Below, in pieces: positions 42,915 through 52,461 of a stretch of 64,000 bases of DNA. The stretch is from Pseudoclavibacter terrae (lineage in GTDB: Bacteria > Actinomycetota > Actinomycetes > Actinomycetales > Microbacteriaceae), in the NCBI RefSeq assembly GCF_008831075.1, contig NZ_WBJX01000002.1:62001-126000 (forward strand), written 5' to 3'. The translations under genes and the position numbers were made by a program. The number at the start of each line of letters is the position of its first letter. Position 1 is the first letter of the stretch. The notes below the pieces were generated by a model. It was not told the DNA's origin. It did no database searches and saw only the letters and a list, made by a program, of their open reading frames with translations.

Positions 42915-45185
42915 ATGAGTCCATCAGCGGTCCCGGACATCGGGGCAGGAGTCGAGCTGGAGATCGGCGGAATGACGTGCGCCTCCTGCGCGATGCGAAT
43001 CGAGAAGAAGCTCAACAAGCTCGACGGCGTCGTCGCAACCGTGAACTACGCGACAGAGAAGGCGAAGGTCACCGTTCCGGACGGCTACGACCCGGCCCTG
43101 CTGATCGCTGAGGTCGAGAAGACCGGGTACACGGCCGCGATGCCCGTGCCCAAGGGGAAGAAGCGCGACGACGAACGGGCCGGTGACGCCGACGACGCGG
43201 ATCCGGAGCTCCTGTCGCTGCGCAACCGGCTGATCGGCTCAATCGTCCTCACCGTTCCCGTCATCGCGATGGCGATGATCCCCGCCCTCCAGTTCACCTA
43301 CTGGCAGTGGGCGTCGCTCGCGCTGGCCGCACCCGTGATCCTGTGGGCCGCGTGGCCCTTCCACAAGGCCGCGTGGACGAACCTGAAGCACGGCGCCGCC
43401 ACGATGGACACGCTCATCTCGATGGGCACATCCGCCGCCTTCCTGTGGTCGCTCTACGCGCTGTTCTTCGGCACCGCCGGCACGCCCGGCATGACGCATC
43501 CGTTCGAGTTCGCGTTGGCCCCCTCTGACGGTGCGGCGAACATCTACCTCGAGGTCGGCGCGGGGGTGACGATGTTCATCCTCGCGGGCCGGTACTTCGA
43601 GAAGCGATCGAAGAAGCAGGCCGGCGCTGCGCTGCGTGCGCTGCTGGAACTCGGCGCGAAGGAGGTCGCCGTCCTCCGCGGAGGAATCGAGACGAAGATC
43701 GCTGTCGAGGATCTGGCGGTCGGCGACGAGTTCATCGTGCGTCCGGGGGAGAAAATCGCCACCGACGGTGTCGTGGTCTCCGGGACGTCAGCCGTGGATG
43801 CGTCCATGCTCACGGGGGAAGCCGTGCCGGTGGAGGTCGCCGAGGGCGACGCGGTCACCGGGGCCACCGCCAACGTCGGCGGGCGACTCGTCGTCCGTGC
43901 AACCAGAATCGGCTCCGACACACAGCTGGCGCAGATGGCCCAGCTCGTCGAAGACGCCCAGACCGGGAAGGCGGAGGTGCAGCGCCTCGCTGACAAGATC
44001 TCCGGGGTCTTCGTGCCCATCGTGATCGTGATCGCGTTCGTCGCCCTGGGTGGCTGGCTCGGCGCCGGATTCCCGGTCACCGCGGCGTTCACCGCCGCAG
44101 TGGCCGTGCTCGTGATCGCCTGCCCGTGCGCCCTGGGTCTCGCAACTCCGACGGCACTCCTGGTCGGCACCGGTCGTGGCGCCCAGCTGGGCATCCTCAT
44201 CAAGGGCCCAGAAGTCCTGGAATCCACCCGCAAGGTCGACACGGTCGTGCTGGACAAGACCGGGACGGTCACCACGGGAAAGATGAGCCTCGTCGACGTG
44301 GTCGTCGAGAGCGGCACCGACCGGACCGAGCTGCTCAAGCTAGCCGGCGCGCTGGAAGAGGCGTCGGAACACCCGATCGCGCAGGCGATCGCCAAGGGTG
44401 CAACCCAAGAGGTGGGGGCCCTGCCAACGCCAGAGGACTTCGCGAACCTCGAGGGCAGGGGTGTGCAAGGCATCGTCGACGGACACGCGGTGCTGGTGGG
44501 CCGCGAGTCGCTGCTCGCCGAGTGGTCGCAGGCGCTGAGCCCCGAGCTGGCGTCCACGAAGGCGCGCATCGAGAGCGAAGGCAAGACGGTCGTCGCGGTG
44601 GGCTGGGATGGACGGGCCCGAGGCATCCTCGTCGTCGCCGACACGGTCAAGCCGACGAGCGCCGAAGCCATTGCGCAGTTCACGGCGATCGGCCTGACTC
44701 CGATCCTCCTCACCGGAGACAACGAAGCTGTCGCTCGACAGATCGCCGCAGCCGTTGGCATCGAGACGGTCATCGCCGAGGTGCTGCCCAAGGACAAGGT
44801 CGACGTCGTCACCCGCCTCCAGAGCGAGGGCAAGGTCGTCGCGATGATCGGAGACGGTGTCAACGACGCTCCGGCACTCGCGCAGGCCGACCTCGGTCTC
44901 GCAATGGGAACCGGCGCCGACGTCGCGATCGAAGCATCCGACATCACCCTGGTGCGCGGAGACCTCCGCAGCGCAGTGGATGCGATCCGACTGTCCCGGA
45001 AGACGCTCAGCACGATCAAGACCAACCTCTTCTGGGCTTTCGCCTACAACGTCGCGGCGATCCCCGTCGCGGCGCTGGGAATGCTCAACCCCATGCTCGC
45101 CGGGGCTGCCATGGCGCTCTCCAGCGTCTTCGTCGTCGGCAACAGCCTGCGCTTGCGCGGATTCAAAACCGTCGCCAAGAACTAG
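42915..45185 (+). CDS. copA: Copper-exporting P1B-type ATPase
   Basis: 756 aa. The N-terminal HMA domain has [10 protein letters not shown]. Eight membrane helices contain the CPC metal site in [13 protein letters not shown], which indicates Cu(I). The phosphorylation motif is DKTGTVTTG, the SEHP nucleotide-binding motif follows, and the hinge is [10 protein letters not shown]. It pumps cuprous ions out of the cytoplasm. It lies in the CsoR-type operon after the chaperone and the secreted protein, about 90 bases downstream of the latter. Confidence 0.96.
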   Translation: MSPSAVPDIGAGVELEIGGMTCASCAMRIEKKLNKLDGVVATVNYATEKAKVTVPDGYDPALLIAEVEKTGYTAAMPVPKGKKRDDERAGDADDADPELLSLRNRLIGSIVLTVPVIAMAMIPALQFTYWQWASLALAAPVILWAAWPFHKAAWTNLKHGAATMDTLISMGTSAAFLWSLYALFFGTAGTPGMTHPFEFALAPSDGAANIYLEVGAGVTMFILAGRYFEKRSKKQAGAALRALLELGAKEVAVLRGGIETKIAVEDLAVGDEFIVRPGEKIATDGVVVSGTSAVDASMLTGEAVPVEVAEGDAVTGATANVGGRLVVRATRIGSDTQLAQMAQLVEDAQTGKAEVQRLADKISGVFVPIVIVIAFVALGGWLGAGFPVTAAFTAAVAVLVIACPCALGLATPTALLVGTGRGAQLGILIKGPEVLESTRKVDTVVLDKTGTVTTGKMSLVDVVVESGTDRTELLKLAGALEEASEHPIAQAIAKGATQEVGALPTPEDFANLEGRGVQGIVDGHAVLVGRESLLAEWSQALSPELASTKARIESEGKTVVAVGWDGRARGILVVADTVKPTSAEAIAQFTAIGLTPILLTGDNEAVARQIAAAVGIETVIAEVLPKDKVDVVTRLQSEGKVVAMIGDGVNDAPALAQADLGLAMGTGADVAIEASDITLVRGDLRSAVDAIRLSRKTLSTIKTNLFWAFAYNVAAIPVAALGMLNPMLAGAAMALSSVFVVGNSLRLRGFKTVAKN

Positions 45186-45226
45186 CGCGACCGCCCCACC
45201 CCATCAACGAAAGGAACCATGCACGC

Positions 45227-45502
45227 ATGACGAACAACACACACGCCCCCTCGAGCTGCTGCAGCACCAGCACCCCCAACCCCGCCGCCGCGCGCAACGG
45301 GCGCGAGACTCTCCTGGAGACTGGCGTGAACGACGACATGACCACGTGTCCGGTCATGGTCGGCACCCCCGTCAACACGAAGGCCGCCGAAGCGGTGGGT
45401 CTCTACCGAGATCACGAGGGTGAGCGGTACCACTTCTGCTGCGCCGGATGCGGCCCAGCCTTCGACTCGGACCCTGCCAAGTACGCCGCCAACATGGCCT
45501 AG
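45227..45502 (+). CDS. Small Cys-rich YHS-like metal-binding protein
   Basis: 91 aa, ATG at 45227 after AAGGAACC. The C-terminal part is a YHS-type domain: TCPVMVGTPVNT, then YHFCCAGCGPAFDSDPAKY. An N-terminal CC pair precedes it. YHS domains bind copper or iron and are often linked to CopA pumps. It is probably co-transcribed with copA (41 bases apart). Confidence 0.8.
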   Translation: MTNNTHAPSSCCSTSTPNPAAARNGRETLLETGVNDDMTTCPVMVGTPVNTKAAEAVGLYRDHEGERYHFCCAGCGPAFDSDPAKYAANMA

Positions 45503-45668
45503 CCGTACACCGAACGCGGACGACGTCAGACAACTCACCGCGGTCGACTCGACCTGAACGGATACTCCCCGCAATGCTCATCACGAAGTACCTACGATCG
45601 GTCGGGCTCGCTCCAGCGCCGTCCGGGTCACGATCGCCGCAAGTCGCCGTCGGCGCAGTTCCGCTCTG

Positions 45669-47036
45669 ATGTCAGAACTGCCGCTCGCGGGCCGCCGGCG
45701 AGGCTTCGGCTTCGCTATCACCGCGACCATGCTGATGATGATCGCAGCCAGCGCGCCGTCTCCCTTCTACCCGGAGCTCGCTGCCCAATTCGAGTTGCCG
45801 CCGGTCGCGATCACGCTGATCTTCGCCGTCTACGCCTTCACGATGCTCGCGACACTGCTGCTCACGGGCGCGCTCTCCGACACAGTCGGGCGTCGCCCCG
45901 TTATCGCGACCGGGTCAGTGGTGCTGGCCGCGAGTCTCCTGCTCTTCTGGCAGTCGGGCGGCCTCGCCATGCTGCTCATCGCACGGGCCCTGCAGGGAAT
46001 CGCTGCCGGCCTGCTCTTGCCAGCGCTATCCGCGATGGTGGTTGACTTCGCGCCTCCGAGACAATCCGAGGCCGCCTCGCTGTGGAACACCATCGCGGCC
46101 ATGACGGGCCTCGGAATCGGCGCAATCACGTCGGCCTTCGTCCTTGACCTCGTCGTCGACGCATCCAGTGCAGTCTTCGGCACCCTGGCAGTCGTGTTCA
46201 TCCTGGCGGCCGCAGTGGTCTGGGCGACGCCGGATTCGACCCGATCGACTCGCTCGGCCCGTTCGACTCGCTCGACTGGTGTGCGCGTCGAGCGCTCCCG
46301 GTCCGAGCGCCCCCGGTCGCACTTGGCGGTTCCTGCGAGGCTGCGACGACCGCTCGGGGTGGCGGTGCCCGCCATCATTGCCGGTTGGGCAACCAACGGG
46401 CTTTTCCTTGCCCTTGCTTCCTCCCTCGTCGCGCAGGAATTCGGCGCGACGACGCACGCGCAGCAGAGCGTCGCGATTCCCATCTTCGCCGTCGCGGGCA
46501 TCATCACGTCCGTCCTGTTGCGTCGCCGATCGGCACGGCTTGTCAGCGTCTACGGCACGTCCGCGCTTGGGGTCGGAACTGCGCTGAGCCTGCTTGCCTT
46601 GGCGCTGAACTCCCTCCCGGTCTACCTCCTCACGGTGGCGGTTGTGGGAACTGGGTTCGGAACAGCGTTCATGGGCGTCCTGAAGACGCTCATGCCGCGC
46701 GTCGGCCCCACTGAGCGTGCAGCCGTGATGGCGGTCATCTACACCGTCTCGTATCTGGCTTTCGGCGTGCCGACGATCGTCGCGGGCTTGCTCGTGCCGG
46801 TCGCCACGCTGCGGGGCGCGATGACAGTCGTCGGCGTCGTGATCGTGGTGCTGTGCGCGGTCGCCACCATGCGGCGGCTCAGGATTCGTGACGTTCCGGA
46901 CGGAAACGAGGCCGCGCATCCGGTCACCGAGCTCAGCGATGTCCTTGTCGAGCGTGCGGACCGCGACGGTGCAGCTTCCGCAGCGTCTGCCTCCGGTGAG
47001 CGAGGGTCGAGGGGCCGAGCGGGCGAGGGCCGGTAG
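45669..47036 (+). CDS. MFS transporter
   Basis: 455 aa with about twelve hydrophobic helices. The loop 2-3 motif is GALSDTVGRRPV (MFS motif A), and helix 4 has ARALQGIAAGLLLPALSA. A long Ser/Arg-rich loop sits between helices 6 and 7 and includes a run of STRSxR repeats. It is a DHA1-type exporter by pattern, with substrate unknown. Its position between copper genes and csoR on the same strand suggests it belongs to the copper block, but it has no operator of its own. Confidence 0.88.
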   Translation: MSELPLAGRRRGFGFAITATMLMMIAASAPSPFYPELAAQFELPPVAITLIFAVYAFTMLATLLLTGALSDTVGRRPVIATGSVVLAASLLLFWQSGGLAMLLIARALQGIAAGLLLPALSAMVVDFAPPRQSEAASLWNTIAAMTGLGIGAITSAFVLDLVVDASSAVFGTLAVVFILAAAVVWATPDSTRSTRSARSTRSTGVRVERSRSERPRSHLAVPARLRRPLGVAVPAIIAGWATNGLFLALASSLVAQEFGATTHAQQSVAIPIFAVAGIITSVLLRRRSARLVSVYGTSALGVGTALSLLALALNSLPVYLLTVAVVGTGFGTAFMGVLKTLMPRVGPTERAAVMAVIYTVSYLAFGVPTIVAGLLVPVATLRGAMTVVGVVIVVLCAVATMRRLRIRDVPDGNEAAHPVTELSDVLVERADRDGAASAASASGERGSRGRAGEGR

Positions 47037-47138
47037 CCTGGCAACGGTTTGGAGGGTTCCGCCGCTCGCCGGCGCGATCCCTGTCGTGCCGCACGGGCAT
47101 CCCGCCCAGCTCGCCCGCTCACTCCGAAGGAACGACCC

Positions 47139-47450
47139 ATGTCACCCACATCTGAGTCTCCCGCAGGAGACCATGGCTACATCAGCGACAAAGATCAGTA
47201 TCTGAAGCGGATGCGGCGCATCGAGGGGCAGGCACGCGGCATCTCCAAGATGATCGACGATGAGAAGTACTGCATCGACATCCTCACGCAGATCAGCGCC
47301 CTGACCAGCGCGATGCAGGTCGTCGCCCTTGGGTTGCTCGATGACCACCTCCGGCACTGCGTCGTCGACGCGGCGCGACTTGGCGAGGACGAGGCCGAGG
47401 CGAAGATCAAGGAAGCCAGCGACGCTATCCGTCGACTCGTCCGCTCCTGA
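47139..47450 (+). CDS. csoR: Copper-sensing transcriptional repressor
   Basis: 103 aa from ATG 47139 (GAAGGA upstream). All-helical CsoR/RcnR family with RMRRIEGQARGISKMI and the Cu(I) ligands Cys in YCIDIL and His/Cys in DDHLRHC (H-x3-C), the C-H-C set of copper sensors rather than the nickel or formaldehyde types. It should bind the GTATACCC-like operators at 41590, 41623 and 49228 and release them when Cu(I) rises. Confidence 0.93.
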   Translation: MSPTSESPAGDHGYISDKDQYLKRMRRIEGQARGISKMIDDEKYCIDILTQISALTSAMQVVALGLLDDHLRHCVVDAARLGEDEAEAKIKEASDAIRRLVRS

Positions 47451-47747
47451 TCCGAACCCGTTCGCGGTCCGGCGCGTGACGCGAGGCGCACGTGGCCTCA
47501 GGTCGCATGCCAGGGCGAGCAGGACCGCCGCGCCCAGCTGGCGCGTGTCGGGCGCAGAGTTGTCGGACCCGTCCTGCGTTTCCGCGTGACAGGTCCGACA
47601 AGCGTGGGGGAGTGGTCCACTCACTCTGCGGTGAGCACGATCCTGTTCGTCTGACGAGCCGATGACACCGCACGTGGTGGAGTCACCGGCTTCGGGCGGG
47701 CGGCCTGCTGAAGCACGTTCTCAGTCAAGCCGCCCTCCCCGTCGCCG
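47451..47747. terminator. Convergent spacer with an inverted repeat (47560-47601)
   Basis: 297 bases between convergent csoR and the DHA2 pump. It holds a perfect 10-bp inverted repeat, TTGTCGGACC (47560-47569) and GGTCCGACAA (47592-47601), with a 22-base loop and no T-run. It may terminate both transcripts. No gene is seen in the remainder. Confidence 0.45.
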
Positions 47748-49178
47748 TCAGACGGAGATTGACTCCTCAGCCGTGCGCGCGGATACCCGCGGCTTGGACA
47801 TGCTGATGGCGGTGACGATCGCACCGACCAGCGCGAGGATGGCCGCGCCGATGAAGGCTGCTGAGTATCCCTGGGTCAGTTCTGCCTTTGACGCGTCTGC
47901 ACCTGCGATGCCGTAGACGATCGCCGTGAGGACAGCGAGTCCCAGGGCCGAGCCGATCTGGTAGCTGGTGCTGACGAGTCCTGACGCGATGCCAGTTTCA
48001 GCGGCCGGTGCTGCGTCGATGGCTGTGCCGAGGGACGGGACGAACGCAAGCGACATGCCGAGGGCGGACAGGAGCGAGGCGGGCAGGACATCCACTGCAT
48101 AGGTGCCGTCTGGGCGAACGAACGCGAGCCAGGCCAGACCCGCGGCCAGCAGCAGGAGTCCGGTGACGATCATCGACTTCGCGCCGAACCTCGCCTGGAG
48201 ACGTGGCGCGAGCGCAATCATGACGATGACGACGAGGCCGGTCATCGGGAGGAGCGCCGCACCGGCGAGGAACGCGGTCGCGCCGAGCACCTGCTGAAGG
48301 TACAGGTTCAGGAAGAACCACATCGACACCCAGGCCGCGCCCAACATCAGCTGGGCTCCGTTTGCCGAGGCGAGCCGCGGGGCGCGGAGGAGACCGAGTC
48401 GCAGCAGCGGGCTGCGGCTACGAGCTTGAATGATGAAGAAGAACACCAACAGGACGATGCCGGCGGCCAGCACGGCCAGCGTGGGCCAGGTGAGCCAACC
48501 GACTTCTGGGGCGTTCACAACCGCGTACACGACGGCCGCGAGCCCTGCCGTCACCGTGACGGCACCGCCGAGATCGATGGATCCTGACGCCTTGCGGGCA
48601 GTCCGGGGGAGCGCCGTGGCCGTGAACGCGAGGACAAAAGCCGCGATAGGTACGGTGACGTAGAACACCCACGGCCAGCTCAGGTACTCGGTCAGCACGC
48701 CGCCGAGGAAGACGCCGGCCGTGCCGCCGATCGGCGCGGCAGCTCCGTAGACCGCGAAAGCCTTCGGGAGGTCGGCCGTGCCACCGAACAACATCATCAG
48801 CAGGGTCAACGCCGCCGGTGCGATGAGCGCCGAACCTGCGCCCTGAATGGCGCGGCCAGCGAGTTCAAGGCCGATCGTGCTGGCCGCTCCCGCCATGATC
48901 GATCCCGCGATGAGGACGAGCCAGCCGGTCACGAAGATCTTCCTGGCACCGAATGCATCCGACAGGCGCCCTCCGAGGAGGAGGAGGCCCCCGAACGCGA
49001 CGACGTAGGCGTTGAACACCCAAGAAAGCGACTCGGGTGAGAAACCGAGCGCCCTTTGGATGTCGGGAAGGGCGACGCCGATGATCGAGGTGTCCATGAT
49101 GACGACGAACTGCGCCGTTGCGATGAGCACGAGGCCGAGCCAGCGCTTGGCGGGCGATAAGGGCGGGTGGGTGGTCAT
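47748..49178 (-). CDS. MFS drug exporter, DHA2 (EmrB/QacA) family
   Basis: 476 aa from the ATG at 49178 (AAGGAGGACACCC upstream). Fourteen helices are expected. The hallmarks are FVVIMDTSIIGVALPDI at helix 1, GGRLSDAFGARK (motif A) and AGRAIQGAGSALIAPAAL at helix 4. Probably proton-driven export of amphipathic compounds. A CsoR-type operator lies 50 bases upstream, so copper control is likely even though the family is best known for drug export. Confidence 0.92.
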   Translation of the reverse strand: MTTHPPLSPAKRWLGLVLIATAQFVVIMDTSIIGVALPDIQRALGFSPESLSWVFNAYVVAFGGLLLLGGRLSDAFGARKIFVTGWLVLIAGSIMAGAASTIGLELAGRAIQGAGSALIAPAALTLLMMLFGGTADLPKAFAVYGAAAPIGGTAGVFLGGVLTEYLSWPWVFYVTVPIAAFVLAFTATALPRTARKASGSIDLGGAVTVTAGLAAVVYAVVNAPEVGWLTWPTLAVLAAGIVLLVFFFIIQARSRSPLLRLGLLRAPRLASANGAQLMLGAAWVSMWFFLNLYLQQVLGATAFLAGAALLPMTGLVVIVMIALAPRLQARFGAKSMIVTGLLLLAAGLAWLAFVRPDGTYAVDVLPASLLSALGMSLAFVPSLGTAIDAAPAAETGIASGLVSTSYQIGSALGLAVLTAIVYGIAGADASKAELTQGYSAAFIGAAILALVGAIVTAISMSKPRVSARTAEESISV

Positions 49179-49227
49179 GGGTGTCCTCCTTGGAACAGAG
49201 CCGGGGTATCCGGATGCGCTGTACTCT

Positions 49228-49244
49228 ATACCCCTAGGGGGTAG
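49228..49244. promoter_or_regulatory. CsoR-type operator upstream of the DHA2 exporter
   Basis: ATACCC-CTAGG-GGGTAG has the same 6-5-6 inverted layout as the two sites before copZ, placed 50 bases upstream of the exporter start on the minus strand. Confidence 0.7.
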
Positions 49245-49533
49245 GGGTGTCATGTTGTTACCCCGGCGGCGGCAGGAGGTGCACGAGCCGCTCGATGTCC
49301 CGCTGTTGCGCCGAACCACGGCGCCGATGACGCGCCTGCGCAACGTGCGGGGTGCGTGGAGGTGCGGGCCTGTGTGCGCGCCAAGGTGAGGACCGTGGAC
49401 GACGACGCCGTCGTCCTGGGATCAGTTGCCGGGTGCGATCCGCACCTCAAGGTCGCCGGGGGAGACCTGCATGACAGTCGTGAGCGGATGCGTGAGATCG
49501 ACGATCACGGGCGGGGTCCCGGCCTTCGGGCCA
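49245..49533. other. Intergenic region without a supported gene
   Basis: 289 bases between the operator and the convergent-side small gene. Short frames on both strands have no family character. No terminator hairpin was identified. Confidence 0.45.
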
Positions 49534-49785
49534 TCAGCGATCGGTGTACTTCTCCACGATCTCCGACAATCGTCCGCGATCGATCGTCTCGGGTTCGTCG
49601 TCCGGGATGGAGTTCCGAAGCACGGAGGTGGCTCCGGGGGAGTCGTCGCGCGCCGCACCGTCGCCGTCGAGAGCTGTGAGCGGAAGCGTCCAGGCGTGGC
49701 CTTGGTTGCAGGCGAGCACGAGTGTCGAGCCAGCAACGATGAGGCTCAGGTCGCCGCCATCCTCATCGTGCTTGAAGACGCTCAC
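49534..49785 (-). CDS. Small hypothetical protein
   Basis: 83 aa, starting ATG at 49785 and overlapping the stop of the upstream membrane gene by ATGA, which supports translation. It opens MSVFKHDEDGGDLSLIVAGS and ends with an acidic helix RGRLSEIVEKYTDR. No family is recognised. It is likely the partner of the membrane protein encoded just before it. Confidence 0.6.
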   Translation of the reverse strand: MSVFKHDEDGGDLSLIVAGSTLVLACNQGHAWTLPLTALDGDGAARDDSPGATSVLRNSIPDDEPETIDRGRLSEIVEKYTDR

Positions 49786-50174
49786 GGCCGCTCTCCGAAC
49801 GCCTGCGGGTAGCGGGTCTTCAGATCCGCGACCACCGCTGGATCAGAGGTTTGGGAGAGCGCCGCGACGGCGGACTGGGACTCATTCAGCTTGTCCTTCG
49901 CTGTTCGCTCGGCGACGACAGCGCTCGCGCGCTGTTCCTCCGCCCGTTCCGTTCCGGAAGAACCGAACCAGTAGCCGAGTGCGAGTGTCGCGGGAGCCAG
50001 CACCAGGGCCAGCACATCCTTGCTGTTGGCGAACGGGTCGACGAGCAGCGTCCCCTTGTCGTCGAACGTCGGAACGGTTCCCGCATTCATGATCGAGACG
50101 ACAGCGGCGGTCGTGACGATGAGCAGCAGAATCAGCGTGAACACGCCGCGCCAGCTCATCAATCCTGTCTTCAT
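49782..50174 (-). CDS. Small two-helix membrane protein
   Basis: 130 aa. The first helix (about 11-31) is followed by an extracytoplasmic loop with TVPTFDDKGTLLVDPFANSKD, the second helix (about 52-70) leads to GYWFGSSGTERAEEQR and a coiled, charged cytoplasmic tail. The GYWFG-S/T-S-x-s pattern resembles phage-holin-like or capsid-associated small membrane proteins, but this is not conclusive. Two-gene operon with the 83-aa protein. Confidence 0.6.
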   Translation of the reverse strand: MKTGLMSWRGVFTLILLLIVTTAAVVSIMNAGTVPTFDDKGTLLVDPFANSKDVLALVLAPATLALGYWFGSSGTERAEEQRASAVVAERTAKDKLNESQSAVAALSQTSDPAVVADLKTRYPQAFGERP

Positions 50175-50425
50175 TCGGGCCTCCCAGGGTGATCCTGAAA
50201 TCGACCCTCGTTGGCCGAGGGCTTGCGCCTGACGCTAGTCCCGGCTTCCGAACGGGGGAAGGTAGGGGGCCCGTATGGTGTGCAACCGTGACCAAAGACC
50301 GGATTCACAAGGAGGAGCGTCGCCGTCAGGCTTCCAGACTTCCAAAGCCGCCAGGCATTCGGGTGGATGCAGTGGGGGTCACAGGTTGAGGGAGGCTGCG
50401 ACGTTCAACGTGGGAGGCTTGGCGC

Positions 50426-50848
50426 ATGGACTTGGAGGTGTCGCGCTCGCTCACGATTCCGGCCGCGGAGCTCGGCTGGCGGTTCTCGCGATCCTCCGGG
50501 CCGGGTGGGCAGCACGTCAACACCACCGACAGTCGCGTCGAACTCTCCTGGAACATCGGCGAATCCCAGGTCCTCACCGACGATCGACGGCGGATGCTCC
50601 TGGAGCGACTCGGGAAGCGCCTCGTCGACGGGGTGCTCACGGTCGCATCCTCCGAACGCCGTTCGCAGCTGCGCAACCGCGAAGCGGCGCTCGAGAAGCT
50701 CGCGAACCTCGTGCGCGAGGGCCTCGCCCCGCCCGGGCCGAAGCGTCGGGCTACGAAGCCGACGAAGGGCTCGCAGCGGCGGAGGCTCGAATCGAAAGGC
50801 CAGCGCTCCGCGACGAAAGCGCAACGCCGGCGCCCGACCGCCGACTGA
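50426..50848 (+). CDS. arfB: Alternative ribosome-rescue factor (peptidyl-tRNA hydrolase)
   Basis: 140 aa. It has the RF1-like catalytic loop RSSGPGGQHVNTTDSRVEL with the GGQ motif, and the long basic C-terminal tail (KPTKGSQRRRLESKGQRS) that enters the mRNA channel of stalled ribosomes. It frees nascent chains on non-stop complexes. Length and order match ArfB/YaeJ. Appears monocistronic. Confidence 0.95.
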   Translation: MDLEVSRSLTIPAAELGWRFSRSSGPGGQHVNTTDSRVELSWNIGESQVLTDDRRRMLLERLGKRLVDGVLTVASSERRSQLRNREAALEKLANLVREGLAPPGPKRRATKPTKGSQRRRLESKGQRSATKAQRRRPTAD

Positions 50849-50968
50849 CCTCTTCCTTCCGGACGTCGCTGCCAGTCGAGTGCTCCTTATCGGAACAGTC
50901 GCGCCGCAGGACGTCGGCGGCAGTTCCGGTGGGTTGGGAGCGGCACCTGGCCCGGTCGTCATTCCGAG

Positions 50969-51679
50969 TTACCCGCGCAGCCGCGAGTCGTGCGTCGGGT
51001 CTGCGTACGGCTGCGCGCATTCGTTCGTGGATGCGGCGGCCTGGTACTCGAAGTGCCACGGCTCGTTGAGGTAGGTCAGGCACAGCCCGTAGCTGGCACC
51101 GTTGGTGGCGAGCCAGTCGGATGCGCCGTTGCCCTCCACATCGACGGCGTCGCCCGACACGTGGAGCGAGGTCTCGGGCGAGGCGACCCACCGCGACGCC
51201 TCCTCCTTCGACCCGTACTCGGCGACCGCATCCTGCAGCAGCTGCTCCTGGAGCTCGACCGAGCGCCACCCGCTGTTCACCATGACGGAGACGCCCGCGG
51301 ACTGGGCGTCGCGCGTTGCCGCCTGGAGCGCGTCACGCAGCCCAGGGGACAGCTTGCCGATGCCTGCGTATTCGGTGTCGAAGGCGGTCGTGCCGAACTG
51401 GAGGCGCCCATCCGGGTTCTCGGCGCCGTCTGCCTCCGAGGCAGGGGAGTCGCCGGACTCGCCGGTCCCGAGCTCGGATGGTTCCGCGAGCACCGTGTCC
51501 TGCACCGGGAGCTCGGTGTGCGACGCCGTCGTCTCGCCGAGCTGCGCCGAGAACAGCGCAACCCCGACGCCGGCGAGGGCGACGAGGGATGCGCCGCCGA
51601 GCAGCCGCCGCACGCCGCGCCTGCGGGGTGGCTGGTCGTCGTCGGTGCGCTGGTGGCGGGGCGGGCTGGTGAGCGTCAT
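50969..51679 (-). CDS. D-Ala-D-Ala carboxypeptidase, VanY family
   Basis: 236 aa. A single N-terminal membrane helix (about 25-45) anchors a zinc peptidase domain with SGWRS, SLHVSGDAVDV (zinc His and Asp) and WHFE (third ligand), the VanY/DdpX pattern. It removes the terminal D-Ala from stem peptides outside the membrane. It is divergent from a two-component system 86 bases away, as in vancomycin-type accessory loci. Confidence 0.9.
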   Translation of the reverse strand: MTLTSPPRHQRTDDDQPPRRRGVRRLLGGASLVALAGVGVALFSAQLGETTASHTELPVQDTVLAEPSELGTGESGDSPASEADGAENPDGRLQFGTTAFDTEYAGIGKLSPGLRDALQAATRDAQSAGVSVMVNSGWRSVELQEQLLQDAVAEYGSKEEASRWVASPETSLHVSGDAVDVEGNGASDWLATNGASYGLCLTYLNEPWHFEYQAAASTNECAQPYADPTHDSRLRG

Positions 51680-51765
51680 GGGACAAGTCCACGTGAGCGC
51701 ACGTTGCCGGGGCGTTCCGTCTTTCCCATACGCCCGCGATATGCCGCGGCTCGTATCATCGGCTC

Positions 51766-52461
51766 ATGCGTGTGCTGCTGGTGGAGGACGAGCCCTACAT
51801 GGCGGAGGCGATCCGCGACGGGCTGCGCCTCGAGGCGATCGCCGCCGACATCGCCGGGGACGGGCACTCCGCGCTCGAGCTGCTGAGCGTCAACGATTAC
51901 GACGTCGCCGTCCTCGACCGCGACATCCCTGGCCCCTCCGGCGACGAGGTCGCCAAGCGCATCGTCGCGTCGAACAGCGGTGTGCTCATCCTCATGCTCA
52001 CGGCCGCCGACCGCCTCGATGACAAGGCGTCCGGCTTCGAGCTCGGCGCCGACGACTACCTCACGAAGCCCTTCGAGCTGCAGGAGCTCGTGCTGCGTCT
52101 GCGCGCCCTCAACCGCCGCCGCGCGCACAGCCGCCCGCCCATCCACGAGATCGCCGGCCTGAAGCTCGACCCGTTCCGCCGCGAGGTGTACCGAGACGGC
52201 CGCTACGTCGCGCTGACGCGCAAGCAGTTCGCGGTGCTCGAGGTGCTCATGAGCGCGGGCGGGGGAGTGATCAGCGCGGAGGAGCTGCTCGAGAAGGCGT
52301 GGGACGAGAACGCCGACCCGTTCACGAACGCCGTCCGCATCACCGTCTCCGCCCTGCGCAAGCGCCTCGGCGAGCCCTGGCTCATCGTGACCGTGCCCGG
52401 CGTCGGCTACCGCATCGACGCCGAAGCGAACTCGGTGCTCGACGAGGACGACCACCGGTGA
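51766..52461 (+). CDS. Response regulator, OmpR/VanR-like
   Basis: 231 aa. The receiver domain has VEDE, phospho-Asp in VAVLDRDIPGPSG (about D49-51) and the Lys in LTKPFELQEL. A winged-helix DNA-binding domain follows (VYRDGRYVALTRKQFAVLEVL, then VRITVSALRKRL and GVGYRI). It overlaps the kinase gene by GTGA (52458-52461). It probably controls vanY and vanZ-like neighbours. Confidence 0.94.
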   Translation: MRVLLVEDEPYMAEAIRDGLRLEAIAADIAGDGHSALELLSVNDYDVAVLDRDIPGPSGDEVAKRIVASNSGVLILMLTAADRLDDKASGFELGADDYLTKPFELQELVLRLRALNRRRAHSRPPIHEIAGLKLDPFRREVYRDGRYVALTRKQFAVLEVLMSAGGGVISAEELLEKAWDENADPFTNAVRITVSALRKRLGEPWLIVTVPGVGYRIDAEANSVLDEDDHR

